NCBI GenBank assembly: GCA_009617715.1
Contig: VTFK01000152.1
Span: forward strand, 2,666,001 to 2,730,000
Direction of reading: 5' to 3'
DNA: 64,000 nucleotides
From: Plectrocnemia conspersa
Taxonomy: Eukaryota > Arthropoda > Insecta > Trichoptera > Polycentropodidae
In this document: positions 13,121 to 25,645 of the stretch, one piece after another
Layout of the letters: the number at the start of each line of letters is the position of its first letter
Numbering within the stretch: position 1 is the first letter of the stretch
Position numbers and translations under genes: made by a program
Notes under the pieces: generated by a model
What the model saw: the letters and a program-made list of their open reading frames with translations, nothing else
What the model was told of the DNA's origin: nothing
Databases searched by the model: none

Positions 13121-13350
13121 TACAGTGGTACCTCGGTTTTCGTCGATAATCCGTCCGAAGCCGACGAAAACCGAGGTTATTATTTGTAGTATAAATTAAC
13201 ATTACGAAGCATGTAATTGTAGTATGTAATAAAACACGCAATCAATAAAAAAAACGACGAAATCCGAGGCAATCAACGAAAACCGAGACAACATTTTCAC
13301 AGAAAAAATCGACGATAACCGTAGTCAACGAAAAGCGTTGTACCACTGTA
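13121..13350. mobile_element. Pogo/Tigger-type MITE with TA target duplication
   Basis: The element spans 13123-13348 (226 bp) with TA at 13121-13122 and 13349-13350. The left end reads CAGTGGTACCTCGGTTTTCG and the right end in reverse reads CAGTGGTACAACGCTTTTCG. CAGTG starts, a CCTCG/TTTTCG core and TA duplication are typical of pogo/Tigger members of the Tc1/mariner superfamily. The interior carries five more copies of the ACGAAAACCGAG-like word in both orientations. These could be degenerate binding sites or an internally duplicated end. No coding sequence is present, so it would have needed a transposase in trans. Confidence 0.85.
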
Positions 13351-16300
13351 TTATTAATTTTTTTCTTTAGTATTTTTTCTATATAATTTTATTACGTGTA
13401 TATTTTTCCTAGTGTAATTGTTTCAATGTGTAGTTTTATCCTGACATCTTACACTATATATTTATTAATAAAGAAAGAATTATAATTTAGGGAAAAATAT
13501 TGAGAAGGTTCTGGGAAATTTATTGCATGTGTATTTTATTAATTTTGTATGCTCTGCTATGTAATTTTATTTTACATAATATAATAATAAAAAAAAAATT
13601 TTAATTTGCAAAAAAATATTAGGAATGTTATGCATTTAAAACTTTTTTATTTTAAGAAGCATAAGCAAATAAAGAGTCTAATATGTACAATGTTTCATAG
13701 ATTTAAAACTGTTACGACTACTGAATTTTATGTCAAAGTAAAGTATTGCTAATGTAACCAATGTACATTAAATTATTTTATATTACTAATCAAATTGAAA
13801 AAAATCAAATAAAAACCAATAAAACTTATATTATCATAACAATATCATATAAATTTAGTTAAACGTTTTCTCGTCCATTTATTAATTATAATCAATAATT
13901 TTTGGATTTAAAAGCTCACAGCGAATCTAGAACAAAACTTAGTAACGGGGTTCGTTTTAAGGATTATATAGAAAAAGCGATACCTCAAGGACAACAAATC
14001 TATACTTTATTCTCATTGTCCTTAAGCGAGCTGACACATCCCTTTGGGTAAATATCTAATAACAATACAGAAATTTAAGAGCATGCGGTCATTAAGTTAA
14101 AAGGAGAAATGTTTCTAACGGATCTTTACATCAAAATTAATAATAAGCATTAAATGTTAGCTTATAATAATTGTATTTTCAAGAGAATATATTCTAACAC
14201 GAATATCCAAACCTTGGTTTATATTTAAATAAAAAGATATACTATATAAATATACGAAAATCATTATATAAAAAGTGGCCTTTGAGCAGAGCTTTTACCT
14301 ATAAATAAATAAACACGGGAGAAGTTGCGCTTTTGTATTTTCATTATAATTTTGTATATATAATAGATAGGTATGTGTGTGAGAATCGACAGAACCTTTC
14401 GGCGGGGGCTCAGCGGTTCAAAGGGCGTTTATTCTCCCGCCCTCTGAGATTTCCACTTTTGAATCGCCATTTTCATATGAATGGTGCACGATGCACAGCG
14501 TCTTCGGTCCATGAATACTTTAGCCGGGCGTGTAAGGGTTAGCGGCTATCTCTTAGCGACGAGAGACGAAGGGGCGGAAAAATCCTCCATATAAAAACAT
14601 AACACGGGACATTTCACCGTATCTGATGCTTTTATGCGTCCTTTCAAAGGAGAGTATAAATAAAGTGGCACTTTATCAACAAAAAGTAAACACAACCAGA
14701 TACGACGCCCACCATTCACGCATATGCAATAAATATAATACGTAAATAGGCTTTTGGCACTCCCCTGTTACATTGACTGATTACGCGACTGATTGTGGGT
14801 TTTAATGCCGAGTGGTGTATATTATGGTTTGATATTTTTTTTATTTCAACATCAGACGGCGATGTCGAATGCATAGTATCTAAGTTGTACTGTTATATTT
14901 ATTAAAAAATAACTTTCAATTTCGTCCAATCGATTATGAGTTATGAAGTATTTTATAAAATCAAACATAAATATACTATCAATACAATACCATATTAATT
15001 AATTATATTTAGAAGTAGATAGATATATTTCAAAATAAGTTTAGCACGAACTATTATTTACATGTGTTTTAATCACTTTGTTCATAACCTCTATTTTATT
15101 ACAAAATAAGTTTGCTTCAAAATATATCTTACGATCTAATGAACTTCATTTGAGGTTCTTTTTAAATGTAATTGTTTTTTTAGAAACATTTTCAACACGA
15201 ATTAAGCAACTCTCGAAATCAAAATTAATTATTAAAATTATGAAAAAGTTTATAAAAAAAACTATATATCTTACTTATTGACTCTCTTTATATATCAATT
15301 GGACGCCTAATAAATTATTTCGCCAAAATTAAACGATATTTTATACTGCGCTCAGTCTTTTCATATTTAAATATTTTTATCCAGACGCGAATGTATATCA
15401 TTTTTATGCGTAAAGAGAAAACCGCCCATGCGCGCTCTTCACTCGCGATAAATTTGATGAAAACTTCGCACAAAAAACATGTAGTATTCGGAGAAAAATA
15501 TATCGGAAAATATATTTCTCGAGATACACGCTTAAGGATATATAAACGCAAACGGTATTTGCTATTCTGTTTTGCGAAGAAAATACGATAGCCATTATCG
15601 TCTTCTTTGACGCTGAAAAAAAAACACTGAGACTCCAAAACAAACAAAAAGATTCGATTTTATCGAAGATGTCGACTGTTTGGCGTATTCAAAAAGGGTT
15701 GTTTTATTTGAATTGTTTTAAAAAGCGTCACGAACGATTGTATCTGCAAAATCTCAAATAAATATTTTATAAAATAGTATATATGAAAATATTTGGAAAT
15801 CAGTGCTATCAAAATATTTTGAAATAAAATAAACGAAAAATATTATAAGCTCTATAAACACTTTTTTGCTACGTAATTTATTAAAAATAGTTTCATTACT
15901 TATTAATAAAAACCCCCTAACAAAAATATATCGAATCAAAATACGTAGTAAAATTAAAATATGAAAAACAAAGTATCATTCAAAAAATCACATATGTAAT
16001 TTTTTTTTAAATAAAATAATAATTTATTAATTTATATTTAGTGTCCTAAGTAACACTAATTTTCCAATTTATATTTTATTATTTTTGAACGATTCAATTT
16101 TTACAATTTAAGTATAAAAAAATTGTACACCTAACTGATAAATTGTGCTTAATTGCAAAATTAGATAGGGTAAAAAAACTGTGTAGACTAACTAATAAAT
16201 TTGCTTGTAAAAAAATGATTAATTATATTTCAATAAAGAAAGTGAAATCTAGTGCTTTCCATGGAATACTAATGGTTATCTTGGTTGATTCGGCGTAGCT

Positions 16301-16640
16301 CCGCTAGGCGCGAGCTTGCCTTCACCCTAATTATTCTATGTTAAAAGCGAAATGGTAGTGTTATGGTAAATTTCTAACTGAAGTTTTAAGGAAAGTGCTT
16401 TAGTACAGTATTGTTCAGACTTAATACTTTTCAAGAATCAGAGAGGAGAATCCAACATTTATAACAGTTCTTGATCTATGCCCAATGCCAATTATTCGTG
16501 AACAGAACCAGCCTTTTTGTTGTTGTCTGATGAATATGTTCTTAAGACTGTCCAATAAAGCAATTTGTAATTTTTTATTTGCTTCAATAGAAATATTTAA
16601 AATATAGTTTTAGTGAATATATATATACCGTTAATGGACG
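13351..16640. other. Intergenic or intronic DNA, no gene seen
   Basis: No gene is seen. A GC-richer island at 14380-14720 has a 69-codon frame (14333-14542) without family resemblance. The patch at 15310-15660 is open in several frames on both strands (up to 110 codons on minus). Overlapping open frames on both strands argue for composition, not coding. A faint IPQG-like RT word near 13985 is discussed under rejected items. The remainder is A/T-run DNA. Confidence 0.55.
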
Positions 16641-19600
16641 CCGCTCAAATACGCGTAATTGTTTGTTTGTCACGCCGATTATATGACTCTAACTATAAGT
16701 AAATACAAGAGTCACAAATCTATTAGTTTAATTCTATTAACCTTATCAACAAAATTAAATGTAAAAAATCAAAGTTTATTTAAACTAATGAAGAAAAAAT
16801 CAACAAGGGATCCATGTATTAAAATTACAATAGCAATTATAACAAATCCAATAACAATAGATTTTTTATATTATTTAAGGGATTCTGTGTCGATTCAACA
16901 GTGCTTATTGCATTTTTTGCTGTCTCGATTCCCGGGAATTAAAAACCAATAAACCCGAAAAGGGAAACTTGTGAAATTTATGTAATATTTCGTACATTTA
17001 ATGTTTTTACTAAAATCTGTGAAGTAGAAAACACCTAAATCACCTGTAGAAAGCGGAGAGTTGAAAATGATTTGAAAGAAATGTTTTTAAATCTGAAAGC
17101 CTAAATAGAAGAGTGTTCATTTGTAACAAAACACCAATAATGTTATCAATAAAAAATATTTTTTAAATTGTTATTACATAACCAGATAGTTGTCACTGGT
17201 CATGGCAGCAATAAGTGGGCGAGCACTAAGTTTCCCTCATTGAAAAACATACTATTTCATATTTAAATTATAAAAGTTACATTTAGTTTAGTGGTCTGTA
17301 AGGTCCGAAAGATTAGCGCTGATAATAATCATTGTTTCCAATAAAGCCTACTTCAACCAATATTTTCTACGGTGGGTATAACACGAAAATATAAAATAGG
17401 TTATTAAATTTATAATTAAATTATTTAATATTTTTGAAATCTTATTTTGCCCTGAATACGAATAATATTTGTTAAATAAATATCTCATAAAATATTTTTA
17501 ATTTATTTTAATAAATTAATTCATACCTATCCTACATTGTTTCAACTAATTATTTCACAAAAAAATACTATTTTTTTTCTATATTTCAAATAAAAAAGAA
17601 TTAAAGTCCTAACCCAGATCTACTTATTTATCGTGCTGGTTTTACACTTGAAATAAAACAACGAATTTTATCATTGGAACTCTTTAAAATGCTGATAGAT
17701 TGTCGAAAGGCAAATACGGTCTAACTAAATATTTGTTAGGCAGCAACAAATTGTCTGTTTCTGCCCCAAATCATTACATTGGCCATCGACGATCGGTACA
17801 TAGGAAAGTGTTTAACATCTCCGTGAACTATTATAGGTAAATTAACTCGAACACGACCGTTTCGAAACCACTTTCTTCAAACAGTTAGTCAATTCGTTTC
17901 GGACTTGGAATAAATAAAGCAAACGCAGCTACACCGAAACAGTATACCGATTTTTGGGAAACGATTAAAGAAGAAAATACATAAGAACACATAGTTATTT
18001 CTTAGATCATATATAATAAATTTATAGAATTTTGTAAAATTCGCGAAGCAAACAAAGCTTTAAAAACGTACAAGAATAAGTGATGCTCACTCGTCAGAAT
18101 GGTAACGGGTTAAGGACATCTCGCTCTCCGCATTCAAATCCTGTGACTAATAAGCCATAATTTATATTGCGCAAAGTGAAAAAAGGCCGGGCTTACGTTA
18201 TGTATAATACAATATATACGTACATATGCGCAGCACGTCGTATCCGCTCATTCTTTCACGTCAAAATTGCATGTTTAAATTCGCGACATAAACTTCAAAG
18301 AAGCGCCGCGGGGGCGAAATGAGCACGAAAGATAAAACAGACATGGGGAAATGTTAAAAGAGTGATATAGCCCGAGAGGGATAATACCCCCCTTTCGGTG
18401 ATAGATACGATGTGTTTTTAGTGGAATTTTAGTGCTGCCGCGCGGTGATGCTTCCCCTAGCGTCGCGAATGTGTCATTAGATATTTTCTCATCTGCGTCA
18501 TAAATTTTAAATAAAAATTTCAATTCATATATTCAGACACGACGGAATGCATTATGCGAAAATTGAGTTATGCTATACAGCAGAGCGGAGCGATGCAACT
18601 GGGTCGACGCAGCAGTCTGCAACATTTTTCGCACAAAGAGTTTGTGTAAATCGAATAAACTTTACCAATAAAGTAGTGCGATAAGAAACCACTTTCAAAG
18701 AGTTTCATGTGCAAAAACTAGTTGGCTAAAAATCTATACTTTCTGCTTATTCAAAGAACTGCCCTTTAAAAAAATACTATTTTACATATTTGTATTGACT
18801 CTGAAATAAATCAGTCTGTACCGACTCGTACATATTAAAATATGTTTGTTAGAAGACTATACTTTTAAATAAATGAAAATATTTTTAATAAAAAAATTTA
18901 TGATTTAATATTTTTTTAATTCAAATTTAATTCAAGCAATTTTTTTTGGTACGCACGCGACTGATTTCTTGCGTACGGTGCCCACGGATCTAGCAGCCAT
19001 TAATAAATACGACCATATTCTTACAATCCCCTCCCCCTAAAATTTCAAACCTATTTTGAAATTTCAAATAAATATATTGAAAGGTGGAAAATTAAATGAA
19101 ACCGATTTAAAACAGAAGCAATTATTTTTACAAAAGTAGACAAACTCTGCTACCACCTCTCCTCAATGAAAAGGGCAATAACGTAAAATAGAAAAAGAGA
19201 ATTTTACAAACGCAATATCGTTTCATAATAGAAAAACCTTTAAAACAAATATAAAAAAATCTACTAATCTCTATTCTAATTTTATACTGAATCGAATCTC
19301 ACAGGTCGATATTTGGAACGTTCACAGCAAAGGTGTGAAAATAAAACAGCACGTGAATGTTGGTAATGAGAGGACATATAAAAAGATAATGTGGCGTTTT
19401 TAGTGTGCTACCCATGTGAAAACATTTGCCCTCAGTGACACAAGTCATTGTGCATATGTACTTTTGTATTTTTAATACGAACCACACACAAAAGGAGGTT
19501 GAATTAAGTTCCAAGCATGTATTATTTGACAGCGCGATACTTAATACACCAATCCCAGTATATTACGGTTACAATTATTACACATCCAGAATTAATGTTG

Positions 19601-20532
19601 TTATTCATTTAGGTGTATTACTCCCATGTACCTGCGGGGATGTTCCGCTTTACTCGGCGGCGGGTGTGTGTGTATACTATATTGCATATATTACAATTAA
19701 ACCACACACGAGTTGTACAATCGTGTACCGTGTCTTGTTCGGGCCCTTCATGATTAATGGCCCCCAATGCCCTTAGCCTTAAACTTAACTTGGCCGGGCC
19801 TTATCGATATGGCACGCCGAAACCCTCGTTAAGGCTACCAGATTTTTTCCACTGATATAACCCACTGTATTGGCTCTAATTTGTTACGCAACGCTATATA
19901 CATATTTATCACGCGGATGTATATAAATATTTATTCATTTTATATCCGAAACACAATTGATCACAGCACACAAATCTGCATTTTCTACACCCTGTGTTTC
20001 CGTGTATGCTATATACTTTTTTGCACGCCACGTCGTTAGGTTTGCTACTATCGAAACCCGGGGGGAAAACCCAAAATGTAAATTTTCCGAAGGCTTCTCG
20101 TCGTTCGTACGGGTCTCTTTAATCGGGAAAGTTTGGCTCGTCGTTGATCTTTTATATCCATGTTAATGATCCAATTTCAATGCCTTTAAATCTGAAATGC
20201 GATGCAAATAAATTTGTAAACACCTCCAGACTCCTGTTGATTTATACCATGCGTGTAAAATGTTCGTCTGAATCAATATTCATATTATGTTACGATATTA
20301 ACTACAAAATAGTATTGTAAATAAAAAAGCGAAACATAATATTACCTAGTATTGGTATATGGTTGAACAATTGTTGCGATGAAAATATTAGACAGTCTTT
20401 GAACTTTTACTAGTCGGCGTAATACACGCAATAGCTTATTAAACAATTAACAATTAACAGTTCCAAAGTACTCGCAAAAAACCAAGAACAAAAAGAGTCA
20501 GTACATATATCCAGAGAACAGGTATTAAAGTG
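16641..20532. other. Intergenic or intronic DNA, no gene seen
   Basis: A 97-codon frame at 16659-16952 has no recognisable domain. GC-richer islands lie at 17740-17950, 18110-18620 and 19300-20170. The last contains a 116-codon frame (19426-19776) that I do not believe, because it has no motif and shifts between Tyr/Ile-rich and Cys-rich stretches. A minus-strand ACAG|GTGATT with a C/T-rich tract at about 17043-17062 resembles a splice acceptor but nothing supports an exon. A/T runs fill the rest. Confidence 0.5.
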
Positions 20533-21372
20533 TAATGCCTGCACTACACTCTCTGGAAGTTGGCTAAGGTTGGCCAAGGACTGAGAATATAGTGGGTTAC
20601 TAAGGGACCGAAGTCGGAGCTGCTCTTTCGAGCGCGAGCGGTGAAATACTTCCCCTTTCGCTCTCTCGCGTGTTAAGTGACGACAGTGAGAGAGATATTG
20701 ATATGGTTTTCGCAAACTGAGATAGAACGAGTAGCTCGGTTCAATTTCAGTATGCGCGTAGGCGTCCTGTGGTTAACACGCATGTCGAGCGCTGCATCGT
20801 GGGCACGTGGTCAAGTTATAATACCACATGCTTATCGGGGATTTCAACAGACGCTTACTGTCATCTTTGAATATTTTAGGGCATCAAAAGGTATTAATTA
20901 TATTTTTGATAGTATATTATTCTAACAGACATCGTTATTATATTTTTTTCATATAAAATTAAATAATTAAAAAATAATTAGTGGTACTTGATTTTGTTAA
21001 AAAAAATCGTTTCGAATTTCCTCATGTATTTTCCTAGATCGGTTTATATAAATGTCACACCATAACGAATTCTTATTTAGAATCTATGGCGACAAATTCT
21101 AGGACAGTCGCAGATGCGGTGTTTGAATTCTGAAGTATAATTTTTTGCCTTATGGCATTTTGCAAAAGCCGGCAAAGATTTTGCGTAAATTGAATATTTA
21201 CGACCGAAAAGTTTTCACTGATATTGTATTGGTGAGTGCCCACACAAACTTTTATAATTATCAGTAGCGTAATTTTAATAATATGACAATTTAAAAATTG
21301 CGATTATTTGGCACATTTTCGATCGCGCGCAAATATGCCTGCTGTACGTGACTGAAGCCGCCGTCCGGACGT
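20533..21372 (+). mobile_element. Copy B of the TGCCTGCACTACAC TIR family (right end lost)
   Basis: The left end starts at 20536 with TGCCTGCACTACACTCTCTG, preceded by TAA (20533-20535), the expected 3-bp target site. The body matches copy D, with a deletion of about 110 bases just inside the left end (after about 20600) where D carries the CTCTCGGAAGTTGTCCGAGG region. The right part keeps the AGCCGCCGTCCGGACG palindrome half and breaks off near 21372 into unrelated DNA. There is no transposase. The 82- and 101-codon frames across its left part are by-products. Confidence 0.88.
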
Positions 21373-21718
21373 AAGCTCTAGATTGGTAACCCAAAGGCCA
21401 CAGAATCGAGCCCCAGCAGTTTACTCGTATTTTATTCATAAAAATCCGCTATATTAAAAAATTCCCTCAACTACACAGTGACGTTTATTGAGTGTAAATT
21501 AAAATACACATCATAATTTATAGTTATATATTAGATAAAGCGAAAAGAGTCGTTCTTTTTTTTATTCAGAAAAAAATATTCACAAAAAAAATATATAATA
21601 TATATTCCGAAAGATAATTTTTATCGTTATTTATAATATTTTGCCACAATTTGGGTAATATTTCGATGCCTCTTTTGTAAAATTCTTGCGGTTTTGATTT
21701 AAGAAATTAATTTAGAAG
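21373..21718. other. Spacer after copy B
   Basis: The sequence directly after the truncation (21376-21420) has TTGGTAACCC and ATCGAGCCCC words, faintly like the A and B boxes of a tRNA-derived SINE. No cloverleaf can be folded. The rest is A/T-run DNA with nothing recognised. Confidence 0.4.
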
Positions 21719-22046
21719 TGTGAGGACCACACAAAGCACTCGTTAGTAGGGGATCCTATTTTTGAAACTCGCGTTAAAATCTGTGACCAAAAGTGATTTT
21801 TTTATCAATAACGATAAACTAGACAATAGTGCGATCCCACAAAGTCTCTCGTTACGACTAGAACTAAAGGGTTTCCCACAAATAACACGCAAAGATTCTC
21901 CAGTTCATTAAATGAATATTTATTTGTTACGAAACGGTCACGGGAAACAATATATCACCGGAAGCCAAATATCACCGTAAGGCCGCAACATTCTCGTTGC
22001 ACAATTCGAGATGACTATCAATCAAATGTCACTTTCTAAAGGCGTA
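21719..22046. repeat. Diverged LTR-like repeat, copy 1
   Basis: This block is colinear with 41088-41382. Both start TGTnnnGACCACACA. Both then carry AAACTCGCGTTAA followed by CTGTGnCCAAAA, an AACGATAA word, a GAAAnGGTCACGG word, and close with CTTTCTAAAGGCGTA. Between these blocks the copies are strongly diverged and differ by short indels. The TG start and length near 300 bp would fit a solo LTR, but I see no clean CA end, no target duplication and no internal element. It could equally be the non-coding end of another retroelement. Confidence 0.55.
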
Positions 22047-22568
22047 TACTTATTTACTTATTTACTTCACATAGATACGCGAAAAATGTTTTCTTATATT
22101 ATCTGTTGCATTATTTTTTTGAAGCGAAAGTTTCATAAACCAAAATAAATGATAACCCGATCCGATAAATGATAGTTTTAGATCATGTTCCGTTATTTTG
22201 TCTCGCATTGTCGTGTTGTAAGATGCGCAATTGATTATTAACTACACTTTTTTTAATAATTCTGTCTTTAATTTCTTCAATTTAGTACAATAAAGTTCAG
22301 TTGTAATGGTCTAACCAGATTTTAATAATTAATAATGAATAACAACCGAACTATCCCATCAGACAGAAAGAAAATGAATGACTCAAATGATCGAGGGGTT
22401 TAAACTGACGTTTGTTTTTTAGTGTGGATTGCTATAAACGATCCGTTATTATTCTAGTAACAAATTGTCCCGGAAAAGGATCGGTTTCATATCGGCTTAA
22501 CAGCGGAAGATTAAAAATATGCAGATTATATTAAAACAAATTACAGATTATAGAAAATTTTATTGTCA
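22047..22568. other. Intergenic DNA, no gene seen
   Basis: AT-rich spacer. A TTACTTATTTACTTC stretch near 22050-22068 is simple sequence. Nothing else recognised. Confidence 0.5.
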
Positions 22569-22811
22569 ATGTTTCGCCGAAAATGTCTTGCGGCATTCTT
22601 AGGAGGATAACGTGGGTGCACTTTTTTATTATACAATAAAAAAATAAATCGATAAAACAATACTTATACATACTAGTTTAGTTGAACCGTGTTTTTTGAT
22701 ATAATATACTTCTTTCAAAACGCGTCAATTACATTAACTTTGTGCAAAAATAAAAAAAGTGCACCCACGTTATTCTCTCGAGTATGTCGGAAAACTTTTT
22801 TGACGAATCGT
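22569..22811. repeat. Inverted pair of a retroelement-tail-like unit
   Basis: The left arm is 22569-22633 and the right arm 22752-22811, with about 120 bases between. The best conserved part is GGATAACGTGGGTGCACTTT at 22605-22624 against its complement in 22756-22775. Further out the arms align as a diverged pair (TTTCGCCGAAAATGTCTTGC against ATTCGTCAAAAAAGTTTTCC). The left unit on the minus strand matches the motif at 8896-8924. The conserved core nearest the loop and the diverged outer halves suggest two tails of the same retroelement family joined head to head, an arrangement Penelope-like elements often show. No RT or GIY-YIG coding is visible. Confidence 0.5.
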
Positions 22812-24565
22812 CGAAGGGAAAACTCATTATTACAAAAAAATGAACGACCATATTTCAAACTGTTCAAAATATATCAATGTATCGCACAATATTATAAGTT
22901 CCATATTACACTTAAAAAGTTTTTAGCTCTATAAGTAGATTAATAATTTTATTGTAAGTAATTTTAGATAATTTACGCTAGAAATCATTTAAATAAAAGC
23001 GCTTAATAAATCAACCCTCGCGAGAAATTTACCTTTAAAAACATTAAATAATTAGAAATGATAATCAGACTCTCAGGTAAATAAATGTACGTTCACAAGA
23101 CCCTTCAAAAAACATAATATTAAATAAAAATAAGCATAGGCAAAACAGCACGATAGACCAGTGGTATAAGTCAGTGACTATTTACCTGAAAATACTGTGT
23201 TTTTGAGATCGGAAATAGTGGTGGTTATTATATAATCATAATTCCGATCGATCATCACAGATTATGTTTACTTAGATTTTCCTAATCTCACGGATGAATA
23301 TCGTGATGATTAATTATAATCGATATAGGTCCTACATATAAGATATTAAAAATTATTTTTATTATGATACTTTAGCTCATATCTTAAACATATTCAACAA
23401 CAAAAAAACTGCAAACTAAAATTGGGCACAGCGAAAATTTCAAACAAATTCTGATCATATAGATGAATTTAAATATATGTATGTACTGTATTTAAGAATA
23501 CGCTAATATATATATATATAAACATACATTAAAAATAATATATATATATATATACATACATTAAAAATAATGTCTGTATATATTATATAAGAGATGTAAA
23601 TATGATTTTAATTTAAAATATACTTTGGTGAAAGATATTTCTGCATCACGAGATTAATAAGATATTAAATAACATTGGCTATATAGATGTTATCTGTAAC
23701 ACAGTTGATTCAGAATATTTTTTCTCATATTCCAGGACATTTTGCCAACGTCTATTCCCGCGATATGGCCACACCTCTCGATAATAAATTTTACCAGGAG
23801 CCACCCGGTGGGCGGCGACCTCAATGACTTTTGGTGTATATATCCAAAGAACGGGTGGGGCCAATTGGGAAATCACACGAAATACACACCCCCGTCACTC
23901 AACTCTGCATATTTACGAGCGTTTCATGCAGCCGATGATATGTTTATCGCTTTCGGGGGGTTATCTGGAACATCGGGATTGTCTCTTTTCATTTTGATTC
24001 ACCGCGCTCGTAAAGCGGGAAAAGCATGGCGGTCATCGCGTTTTTGCAAATCAGCAAAGGGACCCTTTTTGCACCCGGCTGATGGATCAAGGAACCGGCG
24101 AGCGATTTCGCGACGAAATTGAATGATATCGACGCGTGTTAGGGCCTTTATCGGATCTGCTATGTCGCTAGTAAAATTTTATACCGACGTATGTTGTACA
24201 TGGTACATAGGAGCTAGGGATGTATGAGATAATCAATGGTTTTGAACGTTTTCGGGCGACGATTTGCTGTCGGTTATAGCGTCGAATTGAGATTTGCGGA
24301 CGATGCCGTAATGCAATAGTCGCGCTGACTGGACAAAAAGACTAGAAGTGTTTATAGACTATAAATATAATAAAGTTAAAGTTAAAAGGGAGAATTTAGG
24401 TAATGGGTTAAAATTTATATATATATTTTTAGTAACATATACTTTTATGAAATTTTATTTTATTTTTTAGATTAAATTAAGACCATCGTGACCTAACAGG
24501 TTACCCCAATGCGCCACGATAGTCGAAAACAAATGTTAAATTTACTAAACAAAAAAAAAGGTATA
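22812..24565. other. Intergenic or intronic DNA, no gene seen
   Basis: A TA microsatellite with a duplicated ACATACATTAAAAATAAT segment lies at 23505-23572. A GC-richer island at 23730-24330 contains a 126-codon frame (23742-24122) and an opposing 65-codon frame. Neither resembles a family, and the island is more likely unique regulatory DNA. A/T runs fill the rest. Confidence 0.55.
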
Positions 24566-25590
24566 TACAGGCGGCCCTCGACTTTCGCACAATTCGCTAT
24601 TTCGCACATTAAAAAAAAAACAATTTTTTTTAAAATCTAATTTTTTTTAAAAAAACGTACTGATAGCGGTGAATCTTTTACTTCAATCGGACGTTCGTAT
24701 GATACAAACAGGTCTACAATATGTTCAATTTTGCAAAATAAAAATATAATTAAAGAATACGTTCAAAATTGTGGAAAATAAACATATATTTCCACAATCT
24801 TTAATGATATGTTTCCAAAAAAACACAGCAAAAAAAAAACATGGATGAAATGGAAAATCTTTGTCATCGTAGATCGATGACCAACATCAAAAGATGTCCC
24901 TCTGAGTATTTCAATTATTCAAGCAAAAGCTCTTAGTTTGCACAAAAAATTGGAAGGATAGATTAAAAAAAATATTTTAACACGGTTTTTTTCAAGCAAG
25001 TAACGGTTGGTTTTACAATTTTAAAATGAGGTATTCTTTTTCATAATATTAAATTTACTGGAGATTCGGCTGATGCGGATAAAGATGCTGCAAGAGAATT
25101 TATTTCCTAATTATCCAAAATTATTGAAGATGTAGAATATTCTTTTGGCCAAATATTTAATGTAGTTGAGAAAGGTTTATTTTGTAAAACTCTTTAACAA
25201 TTAAAAATATGAATGAAGCCTTCACGCACCTTGACAAATTTTTAAATATTATGGAAGATTGTGATTCCAATTGAGAACGCATATCTCAAGTGCGTGGGGC
25301 GATCAATAAAAACATAGCATGTTATAAAATACTATATGAAAAAAAAAAAAGAATAGTGGAAAAAAAAAGAATAGTGGAAAACAGTTACATTACTTTTCAA
25401 ATGAAACACCCGCAAACCCCACTTAAACGTGTCTCTTAAACGCCTTTTAAACATCTTATATTTACTTGATAAATAAATATTTTCAAATACACACAATTTC
25501 AATTTTTTTACTTCCCTCGACTTTCGTACATTCAACATTCGCACACATTTTCAGGAACCAATTATGTGCGAAAGTCGAGGGCCGCCTATA
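24566..25590 (+). mobile_element. Pogo/Tigger element, internally deleted copy 1
   Basis: The element spans 24568-25588 with TA at 24566-24567 and 25589-25590. The left end starts CAGGCGGCCCTCGACTTTCG and the right end is its complement with one changed base. These are Tigger-style ends. The + strand interior keeps broken pieces of a pogo transposase with a CENP-B-like DNA-binding region. A segment readable as DSGESFTSIGRSYDTNRS (about 24665-24715) is from the N-terminal helix-turn-helix. A DDQHQKMSL-type stretch (about 24876-24905) and a KFTGDSADADKDAAREF stretch (about 25050-25105) follow. Then comes VEKGLFCK near 25160, where copy 2 has LDETGLFWK. The first catalytic Asp block is thus mutated. 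The start codon region is deleted. A later piece (25210-25330) is the C-terminal end. A GAATAGTGGAAAA segment is duplicated near 25350-25380. It is dead and shares its large internal deletion with copy 2. Confidence 0.9.
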
Positions 25591-25645
25591 TGCATAAATA
25601 GAACAATACTTAAAAATATTAAACATAACAAAAAATTATAAAATA
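25591..25645. other. A-rich gap between Tigger copy 1 and the jockey fragment
   Basis: About 55 bases, A-rich on the + strand (T-rich on minus, where the jockey fragment reads). It could be the remains of a 3' UTR of the minus-strand fragment, cut by the Tigger insertion. Confidence 0.4.

Noticed and set aside
13921..14060. Possible RT block (EKAIPQGQQIYTLFSL)
   Set aside because: Only one weak IPQG-like word. No neighbouring catalytic motif was found, so a retrotransposon call is not supported.
15315..15647. 110-codon minus-strand frame with overlapping + strand frames
   Set aside because: Open on both strands in several frames and without recognisable motif. This is a composition effect.
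16659..16952. 97-codon frame
   Set aside because: Resembles no family known to me. It is Ile/Lys/Thr-rich as expected from AT-rich DNA.
18080..18150. tRNA-like words (GGTAACGGGTTAAGG and ATTCAAATCC)
   Set aside because: T-arm and acceptor stems do not pair, and spacing is wrong for a tRNA. At best a long-dead SINE head.
19426..19776. 116-codon open frame in a GC-richer island
   Set aside because: No signal peptide, domain or splice context. The residue mix looks random.
21376..21420. Second tRNA-like stretch (TTGGTAACCC ... ATCGAGCCCC)
   Set aside because: No cloverleaf can be drawn, and it sits at a transposon truncation point.
23742..24122. 126-codon open frame
   Set aside because: No domain, no codon bias, an overlapping opposite-strand frame is also open, and it lies in a GC-richer island where stops are rarer.
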